Source: Paludibacteraceae bacterium (GTDB lineage Bacteria > Bacteroidota > Bacteroidia > Bacteroidales > Paludibacteraceae). From it: a stretch of DNA of 64,000 bases. Shown in pieces: positions 8,044 through 18,469 of the stretch. The position numbers were made by a program, and so were the translations under genes. The stretch lies in NCBI GenBank assembly GCA_017550335.1, contig JAFZPM010000032.1:62001-126000 (forward strand), written 5' to 3'. Within the stretch, counting starts at the first letter, position 1. Every line of letters starts with the position of its first letter. The notes beneath the pieces are model-generated. The model was not told the DNA's origin. It did no database searches and saw nothing but the letters and a program-made list of their open reading frames with translations.

Positions 8044-11000
8044 TTACTTTGTCACAATATCGTACAACGACTCATAATCCCTGACAACATCATAGATGTA
8101 GCCATTGTCGCTGATGGCTTTGAAATGACGACGGGCACACTCTATCTTACTTTCCTCAGAGCCTCGGAGCTGACTATTCCGCAAATCATTACCCTTAGAT
8201 TCTGCCACAAAATAGACATGCTTGACACTCCCTTCTTTAAAGGCAACGGCCCAGTCGGGATTGTACTTGCCCATTGGCGTGTTGATATAGAATCCGTTTG
8301 GTAACTTCGTGTAAACCACCACATCATCTTCATGTTCCAGAGATTCTGCGAAGTTCTTCTCCGTACCCATGCTGTCCAACACCACAAGGTCATAAAGTGA
8401 TTTGGTGGATTCAATAGCGTTGATGCCCAACTTTCCACGAAGCATATTCTCTGTGAAAATATCGGTTTCAAACCTGCCATTCAGTTTTTCATACTTGATA
8501 CACTGTATAACAGCAAGAGCTTTGCAATCGTTGATTATCAATCCTGCCTTGATGATGAACTCTTCAGGATTCATCTTGAACAAACAGAAAGTTGTAGGCC
8601 TAATGCCTTTCAATATCTCCACGATAGTCTTTCGGGTCAGACCCGTTGCAGACACCAACTTGCCAATAAGGTCGTAGGTTACGCCCTTACCTATTGCCTC
8701 TGTCACACGAATGGTACGAGTGTTACCTTGAGTCATAGCCACACCCGCCTCGAGAGACTCCTTGTCACGCACACTATCAAGCGAACCGTTTTCAACAACA
8801 ATACGTATCTCCGTCACCTTCAGATTGTCGTCCAATGCCTTGATGGATTTTTCCACAAGATCTGACGTGTCGAAGTCCACCTGATAGTAGGTGCGTTGGT
8901 TGATGCGCTTCCATAGATTTTGGAACTCCTTCTTGTCAAAGTTGTCCTTTTGGAATTTTGCAATCTTTGGTTTTCTTGCATCCTCCGGCTTAATAGACGA
9001 TGAATCGAATACCGTATCGAGAGCTGCAATGATGCCGTCCTTCATATCATTCACTTTTCCAAAATCCAAAGCGCCATTTCGCTTGTCTTCAAAGTATTGT
9101 GCAGTCAATCCCCCATCGTCGTTGATGTAGTCTTTACGGACAAGCGCATTGTAAATAGCACGTGCCTGAGCAAGATCAAAGCGTCCATTGGTTCCATCAG
9201 CCTTGGTATACACCTTGCCCTCAAAAAGGTTTGGCGTGATGATGATAGGTCTATCGCCACATGCATCGGCCATCTCTGTCTGGAGTTTCTTTGCAAAATC
9301 ATCATAGCTCTCGCTGGCGATAACCGTAAGGATATTAGTGTCAAACACGTGGTCGCCAAGCACGTCGGCATCCTGTCGTTCTCCGTTCTGATTTACGCAC
9401 AGACGCATACCACGACCAACTTCCTGACGTTTCTTTGTCTCGTTGTCGGAGTTCTTCAACGTGCAGATCTGGAATACATTAGGGTTGTCCCAACCTTCCT
9501 TCAAAGCGGAGTGCGAGAAGATGAAACGTACAGGCTCATTCAGAGACAACAGGCGTTCTTTGTCCTTCATGATAAGGTCAAAGGCACGTTCCTCGTTTTC
9601 ACCTTCCTTGTTGCCTGAATCAACGACTTTTCCTTTTTTGTCCATTGAGAAATAACCCTGATGCACTTTATCTGCAGCATTCCGAGGGTCAGAGAGATAA
9701 CGCAGATAGGCTTCATCGCTGAAGGTTGGTTGCAATTCAGAACGCACATTGACGTATTCTTCCTCAAACATCTTTGCAAACTTTCCTTTGCTTTCTTCTC
9801 CCTCATACAAGCGGTAACTATCCACATGGTCGATGAAGAACAGACTAAGCACCTTAATCTTCTGGCCAAACAACTGACGCTCTCGCTCCAGATGGGTGCG
9901 GATAGTCTCACGTATCTGAATACGACGCAGGTAATCCTCGTTGACAGCACCTACTGCATCACCTTCATGCAGAACCAAGCCATTGAGAAAGCGGACTGTG
10001 CCTTCTAATCCGTCAATGCGTTCAACGATGAAGTTGTTCTTGTACTCGTTCAGTTCTCCGCTTTGGGCATATAAATCGAATTGTTCGCCAACCACTTTGC
10101 TTGTCTGCTTGGTGCCTGTTGCGGTCTTCACGTCATAGCTGATGCGAGCTTGAGGATTACCCTTACTGATGATAATCTCTTCCAGATACACGTAGCCGTT
10201 GGTTGCAGTCGAGCCAATCTGCTTGATACCCTTCACCTCAATCTTCTTGACAAGTTTCTGGTTATAGGCATCAATGGCATCCAAGCGGAACATCATGTTA
10301 TAGATGTCATCCTTACGATGGGTAGCACTATAGAGCAATGTGAACAATGGCTTGAACTGTGCCAACCCCTTACGGGTCTTGTTGCCCTTATCCACACCCA
10401 ACACACTTTGAGGCTCATCTATAATCATGATAGGGTGACACTGGCTGAGCACGTCAATAGGACGACGGCTAGCGAACTCATCACGCTTGTCAAAGATGAT
10501 ACGTGCCGCCTTGTCTGCCTTGCCACCAGTGCTTTTGTCTTCGTCAAATGAAGAGTTAAAGGCTTGGGTATTGATAATCATGACGTGCATACCTGCATCA
10601 CAGGCAAAGGCTTCAATCTTCGAAAGTTGCTTGGAGTTATAGACGAAATACTGCATTCGCTTGCCGTTGTATTCCTGTGCGAAGTGCTCCTGCATACTCT
10701 CGAAACTCTTCAAAACACCTTCACGTATGGCAATGCTTGGCACCACCACAACGAACTTCGTCCAGCCATAACGCTCGTTCAGTTCATACATGGTCTTGAT
10801 GTAGGTGTATGTCTTACCTGTACCCGTTTCCATTTCAATGGTGAAAGCCAAACCGATGCCCTGAATATCTTGAAGGTAGTCAACAGGCTTTAAGCCTTGT
10901 TCGGTCTGAACGGCACGTACATTCTCACAGACGGCTTCACGAGCGAGCACAACATTCTTATTGCCAAACCCCTCAACCGCAAAAAAGCCCTTATTCTTTC

Positions 11001-11115
11001 CCTGGTCAACGGTATGGTCGCTTTGACCATCGCTCTTAGGCTGACCTGTGAAAGCATTGGCAATAGAGCGGGCAGCTTCTGCCTGAAATCGTTGATGTTT
11101 ATATCTTATCTGCAT
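8044..11115 (-). CDS. res: Type III restriction endonuclease, Res subunit
   Basis: 1023 residues, the usual Res length. An SF2 helicase core is visible: METGTGKT (95-102, Lys101) for Walker A and IIDEPQ (231-236) for motif II. The C-terminus carries a PD-(D/E)xK-type nuclease motif: PD at 953-954 and E972-S-K974 in FVAESKGNDLR. Res translocates on DNA and cleaves when two inversely oriented unmodified sites are engaged in complex with Mod. It starts 4 bp after the mod stop. Target recognition comes from Mod, so a Mod-OFF state should silence restriction as well. Confidence 0.92.
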   Translation of the reverse strand: MQIRYKHQRFQAEAARSIANAFTGQPKSDGQSDHTVDQGKNKGFFAVEGFGNKNVVLAREAVCENVRAVQTEQGLKPVDYLQDIQGIGLAFTIEMETGTGKTYTYIKTMYELNERYGWTKFVVVVPSIAIREGVLKSFESMQEHFAQEYNGKRMQYFVYNSKQLSKIEAFACDAGMHVMIINTQAFNSSFDEDKSTGGKADKAARIIFDKRDEFASRRPIDVLSQCHPIMIIDEPQSVLGVDKGNKTRKGLAQFKPLFTLLYSATHRKDDIYNMMFRLDAIDAYNQKLVKKIEVKGIKQIGSTATNGYVYLEEIIISKGNPQARISYDVKTATGTKQTSKVVGEQFDLYAQSGELNEYKNNFIVERIDGLEGTVRFLNGLVLHEGDAVGAVNEDYLRRIQIRETIRTHLERERQLFGQKIKVLSLFFIDHVDSYRLYEGEESKGKFAKMFEEEYVNVRSELQPTFSDEAYLRYLSDPRNAADKVHQGYFSMDKKGKVVDSGNKEGENEERAFDLIMKDKERLLSLNEPVRFIFSHSALKEGWDNPNVFQICTLKNSDNETKKRQEVGRGMRLCVNQNGERQDADVLGDHVFDTNILTVIASESYDDFAKKLQTEMADACGDRPIIITPNLFEGKVYTKADGTNGRFDLAQARAIYNALVRKDYINDDGGLTAQYFEDKRNGALDFGKVNDMKDGIIAALDTVFDSSSIKPEDARKPKIAKFQKDNFDKKEFQNLWKRINQRTYYQVDFDTSDLVEKSIKALDDNLKVTEIRIVVENGSLDSVRDKESLEAGVAMTQGNTRTIRVTEAIGKGVTYDLIGKLVSATGLTRKTIVEILKGIRPTTFCLFKMNPEEFIIKAGLIINDCKALAVIQCIKYEKLNGRFETDIFTENMLRGKLGINAIESTKSLYDLVVLDSMGTEKNFAESLEHEDDVVVYTKLPNGFYINTPMGKYNPDWAVAFKEGSVKHVYFVAESKGNDLRNSQLRGSEESKIECARRHFKAISDNGYIYDVVRDYESLYDIVTK

Positions 11116-11119
11116 ACGC

Positions 11120-13062
11120 TTAAATCACTCTGATGTTCTTAAACACTTCCTGATCGCTCCAATCAAGCAATTGTTTGAAGGTTTCGTAAATGTTAATCTT
11201 ATCGGCATCCTGTTCGAAGCAACTGTCACGGAAAATGACACGCAAAGGTTGCTTTTCTGCCATTGCCTTTACAACATCATCTGTTACGTTTTCTGCAAAG
11301 CAAGCCACAAGGTCTCCATCATTTACAGTATAGATAGTCTTGCCATTCACCACCTCAGAAGTCATAGGTAATGAGAGCTGAACACCCCAACTGAGCATAC
11401 AGCCAAACAATAGGTCAAGGTCTGTGCGGTCTCTCTTGATATTGTTTAAGAATAGGTCAAGCTGACCTTGATCCCATTCTTTTGGAGCGCGTTCTACATT
11501 CTCGTAATTACTTTCGTCAATGCGGAATACCCTGAAGCCTGTATCAAGGTCTTTTGCATCTGGATGTTCCTCTTTGATTTTCTTTCCTGCTCTACGGATG
11601 CGCTCCTTGCCGATTTCACAGATATTATTGAAACCTGCTTTATAGGCTTCGCTATCTCTTGAAGTTTCTTCTGGTAATTGCACCATAATGAACTTACGAT
11701 TACCTTCATCTTCAGCATTGAGCTGCATGATAGCATGGGCGGTAGTTGCTGAACCAGAAAAAAAATCTAACACAATTTCATTTTCTGTGTAATTACTTTT
11801 TACAAAGTTATATATAAGGTTAATTGGCTTTGTATATTCAAAGTATTTTTTTTCAAACAATTCTTTAAACTCATTATCACTTTCTTGGTTGTCACCATAT
11901 TCAGCAAGTAAAAGATCAGTAATCGATTTTCGATTCCCTTTTTCTTCTTCACTAACATCTCGTCGCAATCCTTTATTTGCTGTAATGAACAAAAGATCAT
12001 TGTCTATATAAGCGTCTATCTTGTCTTGTGATACAGAAAATCTAGCAACAACATCGACCTCATTAGTTGTATACCCATTTTCATAGTGAACATCCTGAAG
12101 ATATTCAACATCCATAGTTTTTATACGATAACGCCCTTTGGGGAGTATGCCATTATCTCCAAGCTTAACTCTTACATTTGATTTGAAGTGTCTTGTAGAT
12201 TCAGCATTTGATATATTTATAACTTTTTTTGTTGCATCAGATAATGTCTCTGTAGATAATTTTTCTAGAGAATTAAAGACCTTAGCATAAACCAATACAT
12301 ACTCCATTACTTTTGCTGTATGTTTCGCAAGAAAAGAAGGTTGTTTCTTCTTCTTCCAATGTAACGTATCAATAAAGTTTTCGCGTCCAAATACTTCATC
12401 GCAGATTTTGGTCATGTTAGAAATTTCATTCTCATCAATAGATATGAATATAACACCATCTTCTTTCAATAACTTTTGAGCAATCATCAAACGTGAATAC
12501 ATCATTGAGCACCAATCCGAATGGTATCTACCATTTGAATCTGTGTTCTTGATATAGTGATTGCCAAGTTCATCTACATTTCCGGCAAATAAATCCTCCT
12601 CTACCTGAGTTCGAACGAAATCATCATGATATACAAAGTCATTACCTGTATTGTAAGGTGGATCAATATAAATCATCTTCACCTTACCAAGATAAGATTT
12701 CTGCAAGAGTTTGAGAACTTCAAGGTTATCTCCCTCAATATAAAGATTCTGGGTATTGTCCCAATCCACACTATCTTCCTTTACCGGACGGAGAGTCTTG
12801 TTGATAGGACGCAACACCTCTGCACGGGCAGCCTGCTTGCCTACCCAATTGAACTCGTATGCCTCAGGAGCATCTTCAACTGCATCATCGCCAAGCAGTT
12901 GGCGCAAAACATTAAAGTTAACGGCTCGTTTTACCCCCCCCGTTTATTATCTTGATTATCAGATACTTCCGTAAAACAAGAAGGACAAATCTGATATAGC
13001 GCATCAAGATTTATCTGCGCTCCATCAGCCGACTTCAATTCTAATCTTTCTGGTTTATCCAT
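11120..13062 (-). CDS. mod: Type III DNA adenine methyltransferase Mod, frame-broken at a G tract (phase-OFF)
   Basis: The methyltransferase body (595 residues in the open frame below 12907) has motif IV IDPPYNTGND and the SAM-binding FFSGSATTAHA, in the order typical of type III Mod. The natural ATG at 13060-13062 opens MDKPERLELKSADG but reaches a TAA at 12931-12933 after 43 codons, directly behind an eight-G run (12934-12941). One extra G gives a continuous frame: ...KRGGVKRAVNFNVLRQLLGDD..., which matches the usual Mod N-terminus leading into YEFNWVGK. No ATG opens the long frame between the tract and motif IV. I read this as a phase-variable gene captured OFF; a sequencing indel is the main alternative. 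Confidence 0.85.
12934..12941 (-). repeat. Homopolymer G8 tract within mod (phase-variation switch)
   Basis: Eight consecutive C on the plus strand (G on the coding strand) at codons 41-43 of mod. Eight residues put a stop directly after the tract. Seven would shift to the third frame. Nine (or six) restore the full Mod frame. Poly-G tracts of this length slip during replication and are the switch in known phasevarions. Confidence 0.85.
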
Positions 13063-13085
13063 TTGTTGTATTTTTGTTTATTTAT

Positions 13086-14135
13086 CTATTCCAAGTTAAA
13101 ACCTTTCGTTCCTTTCTGCAAGGCAAAAAGTGCCTTTTGTCTTTCAATCTCGTTACGCAATTCTTCTTTGGTTGGCATATTGAGCAGATACTTCGACATG
13201 AAGATATTGTCTTCATCGGCAAGCATATAGCGTGCAATGTCTTCATCCGTCTCGGAGCAGAGTACAATGCCCAATGTAGGGTTGTCGGTTGTATCTTTCA
13301 CCCTTTCGTCCCACATGCGCACATACATTTTCATCTGTCCAATATCCTGATGTGTCACTTGTCCAACCTTCAGGTCGATAAGCACAAAACACTTTAGTTT
13401 GAAATTGTAGAATACGAGGTCGATGAAGAAGTCATTTTTTTCCGTGCGAACGAGTTTCTGTCTTCCCACGAACGAGAATCCCTTTCCTAATTCAAGCAGA
13501 AAGTCCTCTAATTTCGAAAGGATGGCTTGTTCAAGTTCGCTCTCAAGGAAAGATGTAGTAGGCGTCATGCCTAAAAATTCGGCCACCACAGGATTTTTTA
13601 TAAACTCAAGTTTATCTTCTTGAAGTGGTTTTGTGAGTTCCTTCATCTCAGTTTCCACAAGTTCCTTCTGCTGGGTTAGAAGCATACGTTCATAATACTG
13701 AGTAGCAATATTACGGTTGAGTGTGGCATAACTCCACATTTGTTCGGCAGCCTCACGCAAATACCAGTTTCTTGCAGTCTCGGACGGCACTTGCATAAGC
13801 CGTTTGTAATGCGACCATGTCAAAATTCGCCATGGTGTAGCGAATATTTCAGGAAAGGTTATATAGAACTGGCGCATATAGTACAATGAACCTGCGGAGA
13901 ATCCTTTTCCGAACTCACCAGTAAGAGCTGCCGACAATTGTTTGATAAGCTGCTGTCCATATCCTGCACGGTTTTCACCTTGCTGTTCCTCCTCAACTAT
14001 TCGTCGACCGATATTCCAATAAGCTTCTACCATTGCTTGGTTTACTGCAGCATACGCCTGACTACGAGCCTTATTTACAAGAGACCTGATGTCGGCAATG
14101 AATTCACCTCTTATGTTGATTATGTTGTTCGGCAT
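13086..14135 (-). CDS. DUF1016/YhcG family PDDEXK nuclease
   Basis: 349 residues. The DUF1016 N-terminal helical domain (YAAVNQAMVEAYWNIGRRIVEEEQ; WSHYKRLMQV) is followed by a C-terminal PD-(D/E)xK-like fold: FFIDLVFYNFKLKCFVLIDLK, with Asp in the first strand and an I-D-L-K version of the ExK motif. YhcG-like proteins are associated with restriction and mobile-element loci and are thought to be accessory nucleases. It lies 17 bp after the DUF4391 gene and 23 bp before mod, inside the restriction operon. It may act as a second effector that does not depend on the Mod tract. Confidence 0.85.
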   Translation of the reverse strand: MPNNIINIRGEFIADIRSLVNKARSQAYAAVNQAMVEAYWNIGRRIVEEEQQGENRAGYGQQLIKQLSAALTGEFGKGFSAGSLYYMRQFYITFPEIFATPWRILTWSHYKRLMQVPSETARNWYLREAAEQMWSYATLNRNIATQYYERMLLTQQKELVETEMKELTKPLQEDKLEFIKNPVVAEFLGMTPTTSFLESELEQAILSKLEDFLLELGKGFSFVGRQKLVRTEKNDFFIDLVFYNFKLKCFVLIDLKVGQVTHQDIGQMKMYVRMWDERVKDTTDNPTLGIVLCSETDEDIARYMLADEDNIFMSKYLLNMPTKEELRNEIERQKALFALQKGTKGFNLE

Positions 14136-14152
14136 TTCCTTATTCGCAATTT

Positions 14153-14833
14153 TCAGTTTTGTTTCAGTTTCTGTAAATCATTCTGCCATAAGGCAATCTG
14201 TTTCTTTATGTTTCTGGCATTACCGTTCAGCTCCATTTGACGGTTCAGCTGACGTTCATTGCATATTTGTTTTTGAAGTGTTTCCACCTCACGCCTTGCC
14301 TTGGCAATCTGCGCCTCAAGTTCTACTATGCGTTTGGTGTCCTCACTATTTGCTGTTCCAAAGCCTGAGACCTGACCTGCCATCGCTTCATAAATGGCAT
14401 CCATCGTTCGCCCATCTATGGCAAGGTTTAGTTGCTCCCCCGTCAGCCATTCGGTGGTGAATGTCTTAACTATTTTGAATTGCCCTGCCTGCCCATCCTT
14501 CCACTCTTTGTAGTTGAGCAATACCTTGTACTGATTATCATATTCGAGGATGAACACCACATGGCGAGGCATATTCTGGTCGATAAAGAGAAACATATCA
14601 TCTGGAAAGTCTCTGTCTTTCAGCACGACAGAGAATACGACTATCTCGTGAACGGTCTTGCCATCATCCACATTGAGAGTAGAAGGAGCAAGTTTGTAGA
14701 GCCAGTCTATACGAGCCACATCAACTATGAAGTGCTGCTTTATCTTGGCATTCACTTCCAGATGCTTGTAGAAAGCATTCTTGGGTACAGGCTTGCCGAC
14801 CTTGGTGCTTGGGGGAAACTTCAGGTCAATCAT
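14153..14833 (-). CDS. DUF4391 domain protein
   Basis: 226 residues beginning MIDLKFPPSTKVGKPVPKNAFYKH. The N-terminal two-thirds match the DUF4391 pattern (IDWLYKLAPSTLN, then FVFILEY-like strands). The C-terminal 60 residues are a predicted coiled coil (IVELEAQIAKARREVETLQK). The biochemical role is unknown, but the family is repeatedly encoded next to the helicase seen here and type III Mod/Res genes. Separated from the helicase stop by only 3 bp. Confidence 0.8.
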   Translation of the reverse strand: MIDLKFPPSTKVGKPVPKNAFYKHLEVNAKIKQHFIVDVARIDWLYKLAPSTLNVDDGKTVHEIVVFSVVLKDRDFPDDMFLFIDQNMPRHVVFILEYDNQYKVLLNYKEWKDGQAGQFKIVKTFTTEWLTGEQLNLAIDGRTMDAIYEAMAGQVSGFGTANSEDTKRIVELEAQIAKARREVETLQKQICNERQLNRQMELNGNARNIKKQIALWQNDLQKLKQN

Positions 14834-14836
14834 AGA

Positions 14837-17800
14837 CTATCGAATGATTAGGAATGTGATTAACTCAAAATCGTCCAGCCCTTTGATATCACCCAACAGG
14901 GCTGTAGTTTCACCCAGTGAAAAGAGACTGTCAATATCCGATTCTTCCTTGACTGTTATTATGCTGTCGATTGCGCCAGCAAGCAAGTCGCTGTAATGCT
15001 GCATACACCTGCCATCACAAGTTTCCTTGTTAATGATAGCACATAGGTTTTTGTCTGGCTTGTCCTGCCCCTTGCACACGTGACGCATCACGTCCAACAG
15101 TTTCTTGGGTTGTAGATGGTCGCAAATGACAGAACCATCATCGGCAACATATACCATGTAAAATGGATGAAGGAGATTCTTCTTATTGATATTGACACTT
15201 GTATTTCTGTTCTTCAGAATGTATATCACGCCAGGCTTAGCCAACTCTGTTGCGTGAACCACGGCATTCATACCATAAGGTGCGTGCTCAACATCTGGAT
15301 TGTCTTTGATGTAACCGAGTAAGTCGAGACGGAACTCGTTAAGGCCCAAATCCATGATATTGATACCCGTGTCCATATCCTCGATGTCGATGACCTCTTC
15401 CTGCAGTTTCTTCAACTGGTTCTTGCGGTATTCGAGGTCGCCCTTCTCATTGGCAGAGAGCAGGTTGTCATCGCCAGTACTTGTCAAGACTGTTGCCTTC
15501 ATACGGCTCTCCACACGTCCCTTCAGCTCGATGTACTTGTCAAGCTCGATGTCCGGCCAGTAGTTCACCAACTGAATGACATCATTCTTGCTTCCTATAC
15601 GGTCAATACGTCCAAAACGCTGGATGATACGCACAGGATTCCAATGAATATCGTAGTTTATCAGATAGTCGCAATCCTGAAGATTCTGACCCTCGGAGAT
15701 ACAATCGGTAGCTATGAGCACATCAATCTCTTCTTGAATAGTCGGATAGATGGCCACTGCTTCCTTAGAGATAGGCGAGAAAAGGGTGAGCACTTTGTTG
15801 AAGTCCAGTTTTTCCTTCAACTTTAACGTGCTACGCGCTTCCACATCACCTGTAACCAATGCCACGTTCAGACCGCAATCCGTCTTGATACGGTCTGCCA
15901 ACTGTTCATAGAGATAGGTCGCAGTATCGGCAAAGGCGGTGAAAATGAGAACTTTCTTGTTGCCTTCATTGACTACGTCTTCCTCCTTCGCACCTCGGCC
16001 ATTCAAACAAGTTTGATGGCTCTCGGTTTGGCGTCGGTTGATGGGATTCTGGAATTTCTGTTTTAAGTCAGAGACAAGCGTCTGCAACTTGCTATCGTGT
16101 GCTGGAGTTATATCCTTCAACATCAAAAGGAGAAGTTTCAGAATCTCATAGTCGTGACGCAGATCATTCGACCAACGAACCACATCAATATCTTGGAGGT
16201 TTATCTTCGACTTCTTGCCGACGAAGGGGTCATATTCGCTGTCGTTGCTATCTAGGTCATCGGTAAATGTGGTAACGTCGATGTTGCCAACGCAGTTCTT
16301 TTCGATGGTGGTAAGCGTCTGTTCTATGTAATCACTTATTCTGCCCAGTGTAAGGCGGAAAGAATTAACACTACTCTCCAAGCGTTTCAGAAGGTTGGTA
16401 GCCATTAACTTACGCAATCCTTTCTCACGTCCGTCAATAGAGAGGCCTACAGCACCTTCGATATCAATCTCATACTCACCCTTCACGCTGTCGAAGATAT
16501 ACAACGAAGGCGTATAGATACTTAGGTTCAGTTCGTTGAGTTGTTCGGCAATATCGCTGAATGTTATACTATCATTCAGGTCAGTAAGTTTAGGACGACG
16601 TGATATTGGAGCCAAGCGAGTCGGGAATTTACCGATATCCTTGGTGTCATAATACTTGACGATATGACTACGGCTACGGGCAATGGTTACGGCATCGAGC
16701 AACTCGAAGAAGTCAAAACTGAGTTCTTCAAGCAAGCGTTCCGTTGTGCGATGTTCAGGTTCCAGCCTCGACCATCTGTTGTAAGCCAACTGGGCGTTGC
16801 GGAATATATCGTTAATGTTTCGGTCTATGTCCAGAGCCTCGTTGATAAGTTCGGCATGGCCCTCGTAGGCAAGTTGTAGCTGGTTCTTCAGGTCGTTGAA
16901 ACGATTGTTGACAGGAGTGGCGCTAAGCATCAGCACCTTGGTCTTGACACCTGCACGGATAACGTTCTTCATCAACTTTTGATAGCGGTTCTCCTTGCGT
17001 GGCACGTCAAGTTCCATGTCGTCATCCAGTTCATCATCGTCAACGTTCCCTCCATTACGGAAATTGTGGCTCTCGTCTATGACTATAAGGTCATAGTTGC
17101 CCCAATTGACACGTTCAAGGTCGATACCTGCCGACATTCCATGCTCACGACTCAGGTCGCTATGAAAGAGTATGTCATAGCGCAAACGGTCAGCCACAAG
17201 CGGATTATTCTTGTAATTGGTCTTGAAGGTGCTCCAATTGTCATATAGTTTCTTGGGACAGAGTACAAGCACAGTCTTGTTACGATTCTCGTAATACTTG
17301 ATTACACTCAGAGCTGTGAAAGTTTTACCCAGACCTACAGAGTCGGCAAGGATGCAACCGTTATATTTTTCAAGTTTATTGATGATAGCAAGTGCTGCAT
17401 CTTTCTGGAAATTGTAGAGTTTGTTCCAGACAACGCTGTTTTTGAAGCCTGTAGCTTCATTAGGTAAAACGTCCTCGTTGATGTCGTCAAGAAACTCATT
17501 GAAGATGTTGTAGAGCGTAATGAAGTAGATGAACTCAGGAGCATTCTCGTTATATACCGTCTCGATATAGTCCAATACTTGTGTCGTTACATCCTTGAAC
17601 TTATCGGAGTTTTGCCATTGTTCATTGAAAATCTTCAGGTATTCCTCGGCAAAAGGCGATGGCATGACATTCACCATGGAATAAACCGAGTTGCCACGTT
17701 CACAACCAAGTTCTGTTGTGGTGAATTCATTGAAAGGCACGTATGCGCTTGGCTTCTGGTTTTGGACATGGAGGAAGCCTCCCATTTCTTCCTGAGAAGC

Positions 17801-18160
17801 ATTGGACTTGAATTTTACTTTTCTGCGAATCCAGTCAGCACACTCCTTGGCAATGGCTTTCTGTTCCAACTTATTGCGGAGTTTCACTTCAAAGTCAGAG
17901 CCGTACAAGTTACGTTCACGGTTGAGTTTCGGAATAAAAAACTCCCGTTTTTCTTTCTTTGCCTTATCTTTGATGAAAGTTGGTGAAGTAAAGATAAAAC
18001 GCAACTCATCCACACTTTCCAGTTCTTCTTTCAAGGCTTCATATGCATAGATTGAGAAGGATGCTGCTGCAACAGACATTGTAGAGCCTTTAGATAACTT
18101 CGTCTTGAGGTCATCCATTACCCGCTCGGATATGTTATTTATAACTTTTGGAAGTTCCAT
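14837..18160 (-). CDS. SNF2/HepA-like helicase with N-terminal PLD-like domain
   Basis: 1107 residues. The N-terminal 150 residues look like a phospholipase-D-type domain with one H-x(4)-K half-motif (HVQNQK at 131) and an NEFTTTELG segment. The SF2 helicase follows: Walker A ADSVGLGKT (272-280), DESH at 362-365, MLSATPVNN for motif III, and a C-terminal helicase lobe ending in IQRFGRIDRIGS. First gene of the five-gene restriction operon, with a TAnnTTTG box 170 bp upstream. Known relatives accompany DUF4391 and type III RM genes, and DNA remodelling or translocation during restriction is inferred. Confidence 0.88.
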   Translation of the reverse strand: MELPKVINNISERVMDDLKTKLSKGSTMSVAAASFSIYAYEALKEELESVDELRFIFTSPTFIKDKAKKEKREFFIPKLNRERNLYGSDFEVKLRNKLEQKAIAKECADWIRRKVKFKSNASQEEMGGFLHVQNQKPSAYVPFNEFTTTELGCERGNSVYSMVNVMPSPFAEEYLKIFNEQWQNSDKFKDVTTQVLDYIETVYNENAPEFIYFITLYNIFNEFLDDINEDVLPNEATGFKNSVVWNKLYNFQKDAALAIINKLEKYNGCILADSVGLGKTFTALSVIKYYENRNKTVLVLCPKKLYDNWSTFKTNYKNNPLVADRLRYDILFHSDLSREHGMSAGIDLERVNWGNYDLIVIDESHNFRNGGNVDDDELDDDMELDVPRKENRYQKLMKNVIRAGVKTKVLMLSATPVNNRFNDLKNQLQLAYEGHAELINEALDIDRNINDIFRNAQLAYNRWSRLEPEHRTTERLLEELSFDFFELLDAVTIARSRSHIVKYYDTKDIGKFPTRLAPISRRPKLTDLNDSITFSDIAEQLNELNLSIYTPSLYIFDSVKGEYEIDIEGAVGLSIDGREKGLRKLMATNLLKRLESSVNSFRLTLGRISDYIEQTLTTIEKNCVGNIDVTTFTDDLDSNDSEYDPFVGKKSKINLQDIDVVRWSNDLRHDYEILKLLLLMLKDITPAHDSKLQTLVSDLKQKFQNPINRRQTESHQTCLNGRGAKEEDVVNEGNKKVLIFTAFADTATYLYEQLADRIKTDCGLNVALVTGDVEARSTLKLKEKLDFNKVLTLFSPISKEAVAIYPTIQEEIDVLIATDCISEGQNLQDCDYLINYDIHWNPVRIIQRFGRIDRIGSKNDVIQLVNYWPDIELDKYIELKGRVESRMKATVLTSTGDDNLLSANEKGDLEYRKNQLKKLQEEVIDIEDMDTGINIMDLGLNEFRLDLLGYIKDNPDVEHAPYGMNAVVHATELAKPGVIYILKNRNTSVNINKKNLLHPFYMVYVADDGSVICDHLQPKKLLDVMRHVCKGQDKPDKNLCAIINKETCDGRCMQHYSDLLAGAIDSIITVKEESDIDSLFSLGETTALLGDIKGLDDFELITFLIIR

Positions 18161-18329
18161 CTGCGCAAAAACACGTTTTACAGTGCCTCGACAGGTGGCC
18201 TAACCCTTATTCACTGTGGAAAAATTAGAGCTTTTTTACAGAATGTTTTAGAGGACTTTGTCGAGTTATATCAGCCGGTTAGGAAAAGAAAAAGCGATTC
18301 TTCTCTTCCTAAGAGACGATATCTGCTTA

Positions 18330-18337
18330 CAAAGGTA
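18330..18337 (-). promoter_or_regulatory. Probable -7 element of the restriction operon
   Basis: Minus-strand TACCTTTG, a perfect TAnnTTTG, 170 bp upstream of the helicase ATG. No TTTG at the -33 spacing. The 18161-18671 gap otherwise contains AT-rich DNA and the structured element at 18470-18538. Confidence 0.45.
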
Positions 18338-18469
18338 CTAATTTTTAGAACCAATTTGAATTTAATTAAAAACTTTTTTAGAGGCTCCAAGAAACCTCTG
18401 AAAATATATACAAACAAATGATTGTCAGTATAATAGATTACAAAACACTCTTTTAGGGCTGGAAAATTT

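Noticed and set aside
11120..12907. Mod as a normal gene starting at a TTG at 12907
   Set aside because: This start would leave out the conserved N-terminal segment that is present in another frame just upstream behind the G8 tract; the frameshift explanation accounts for all of the sequence.
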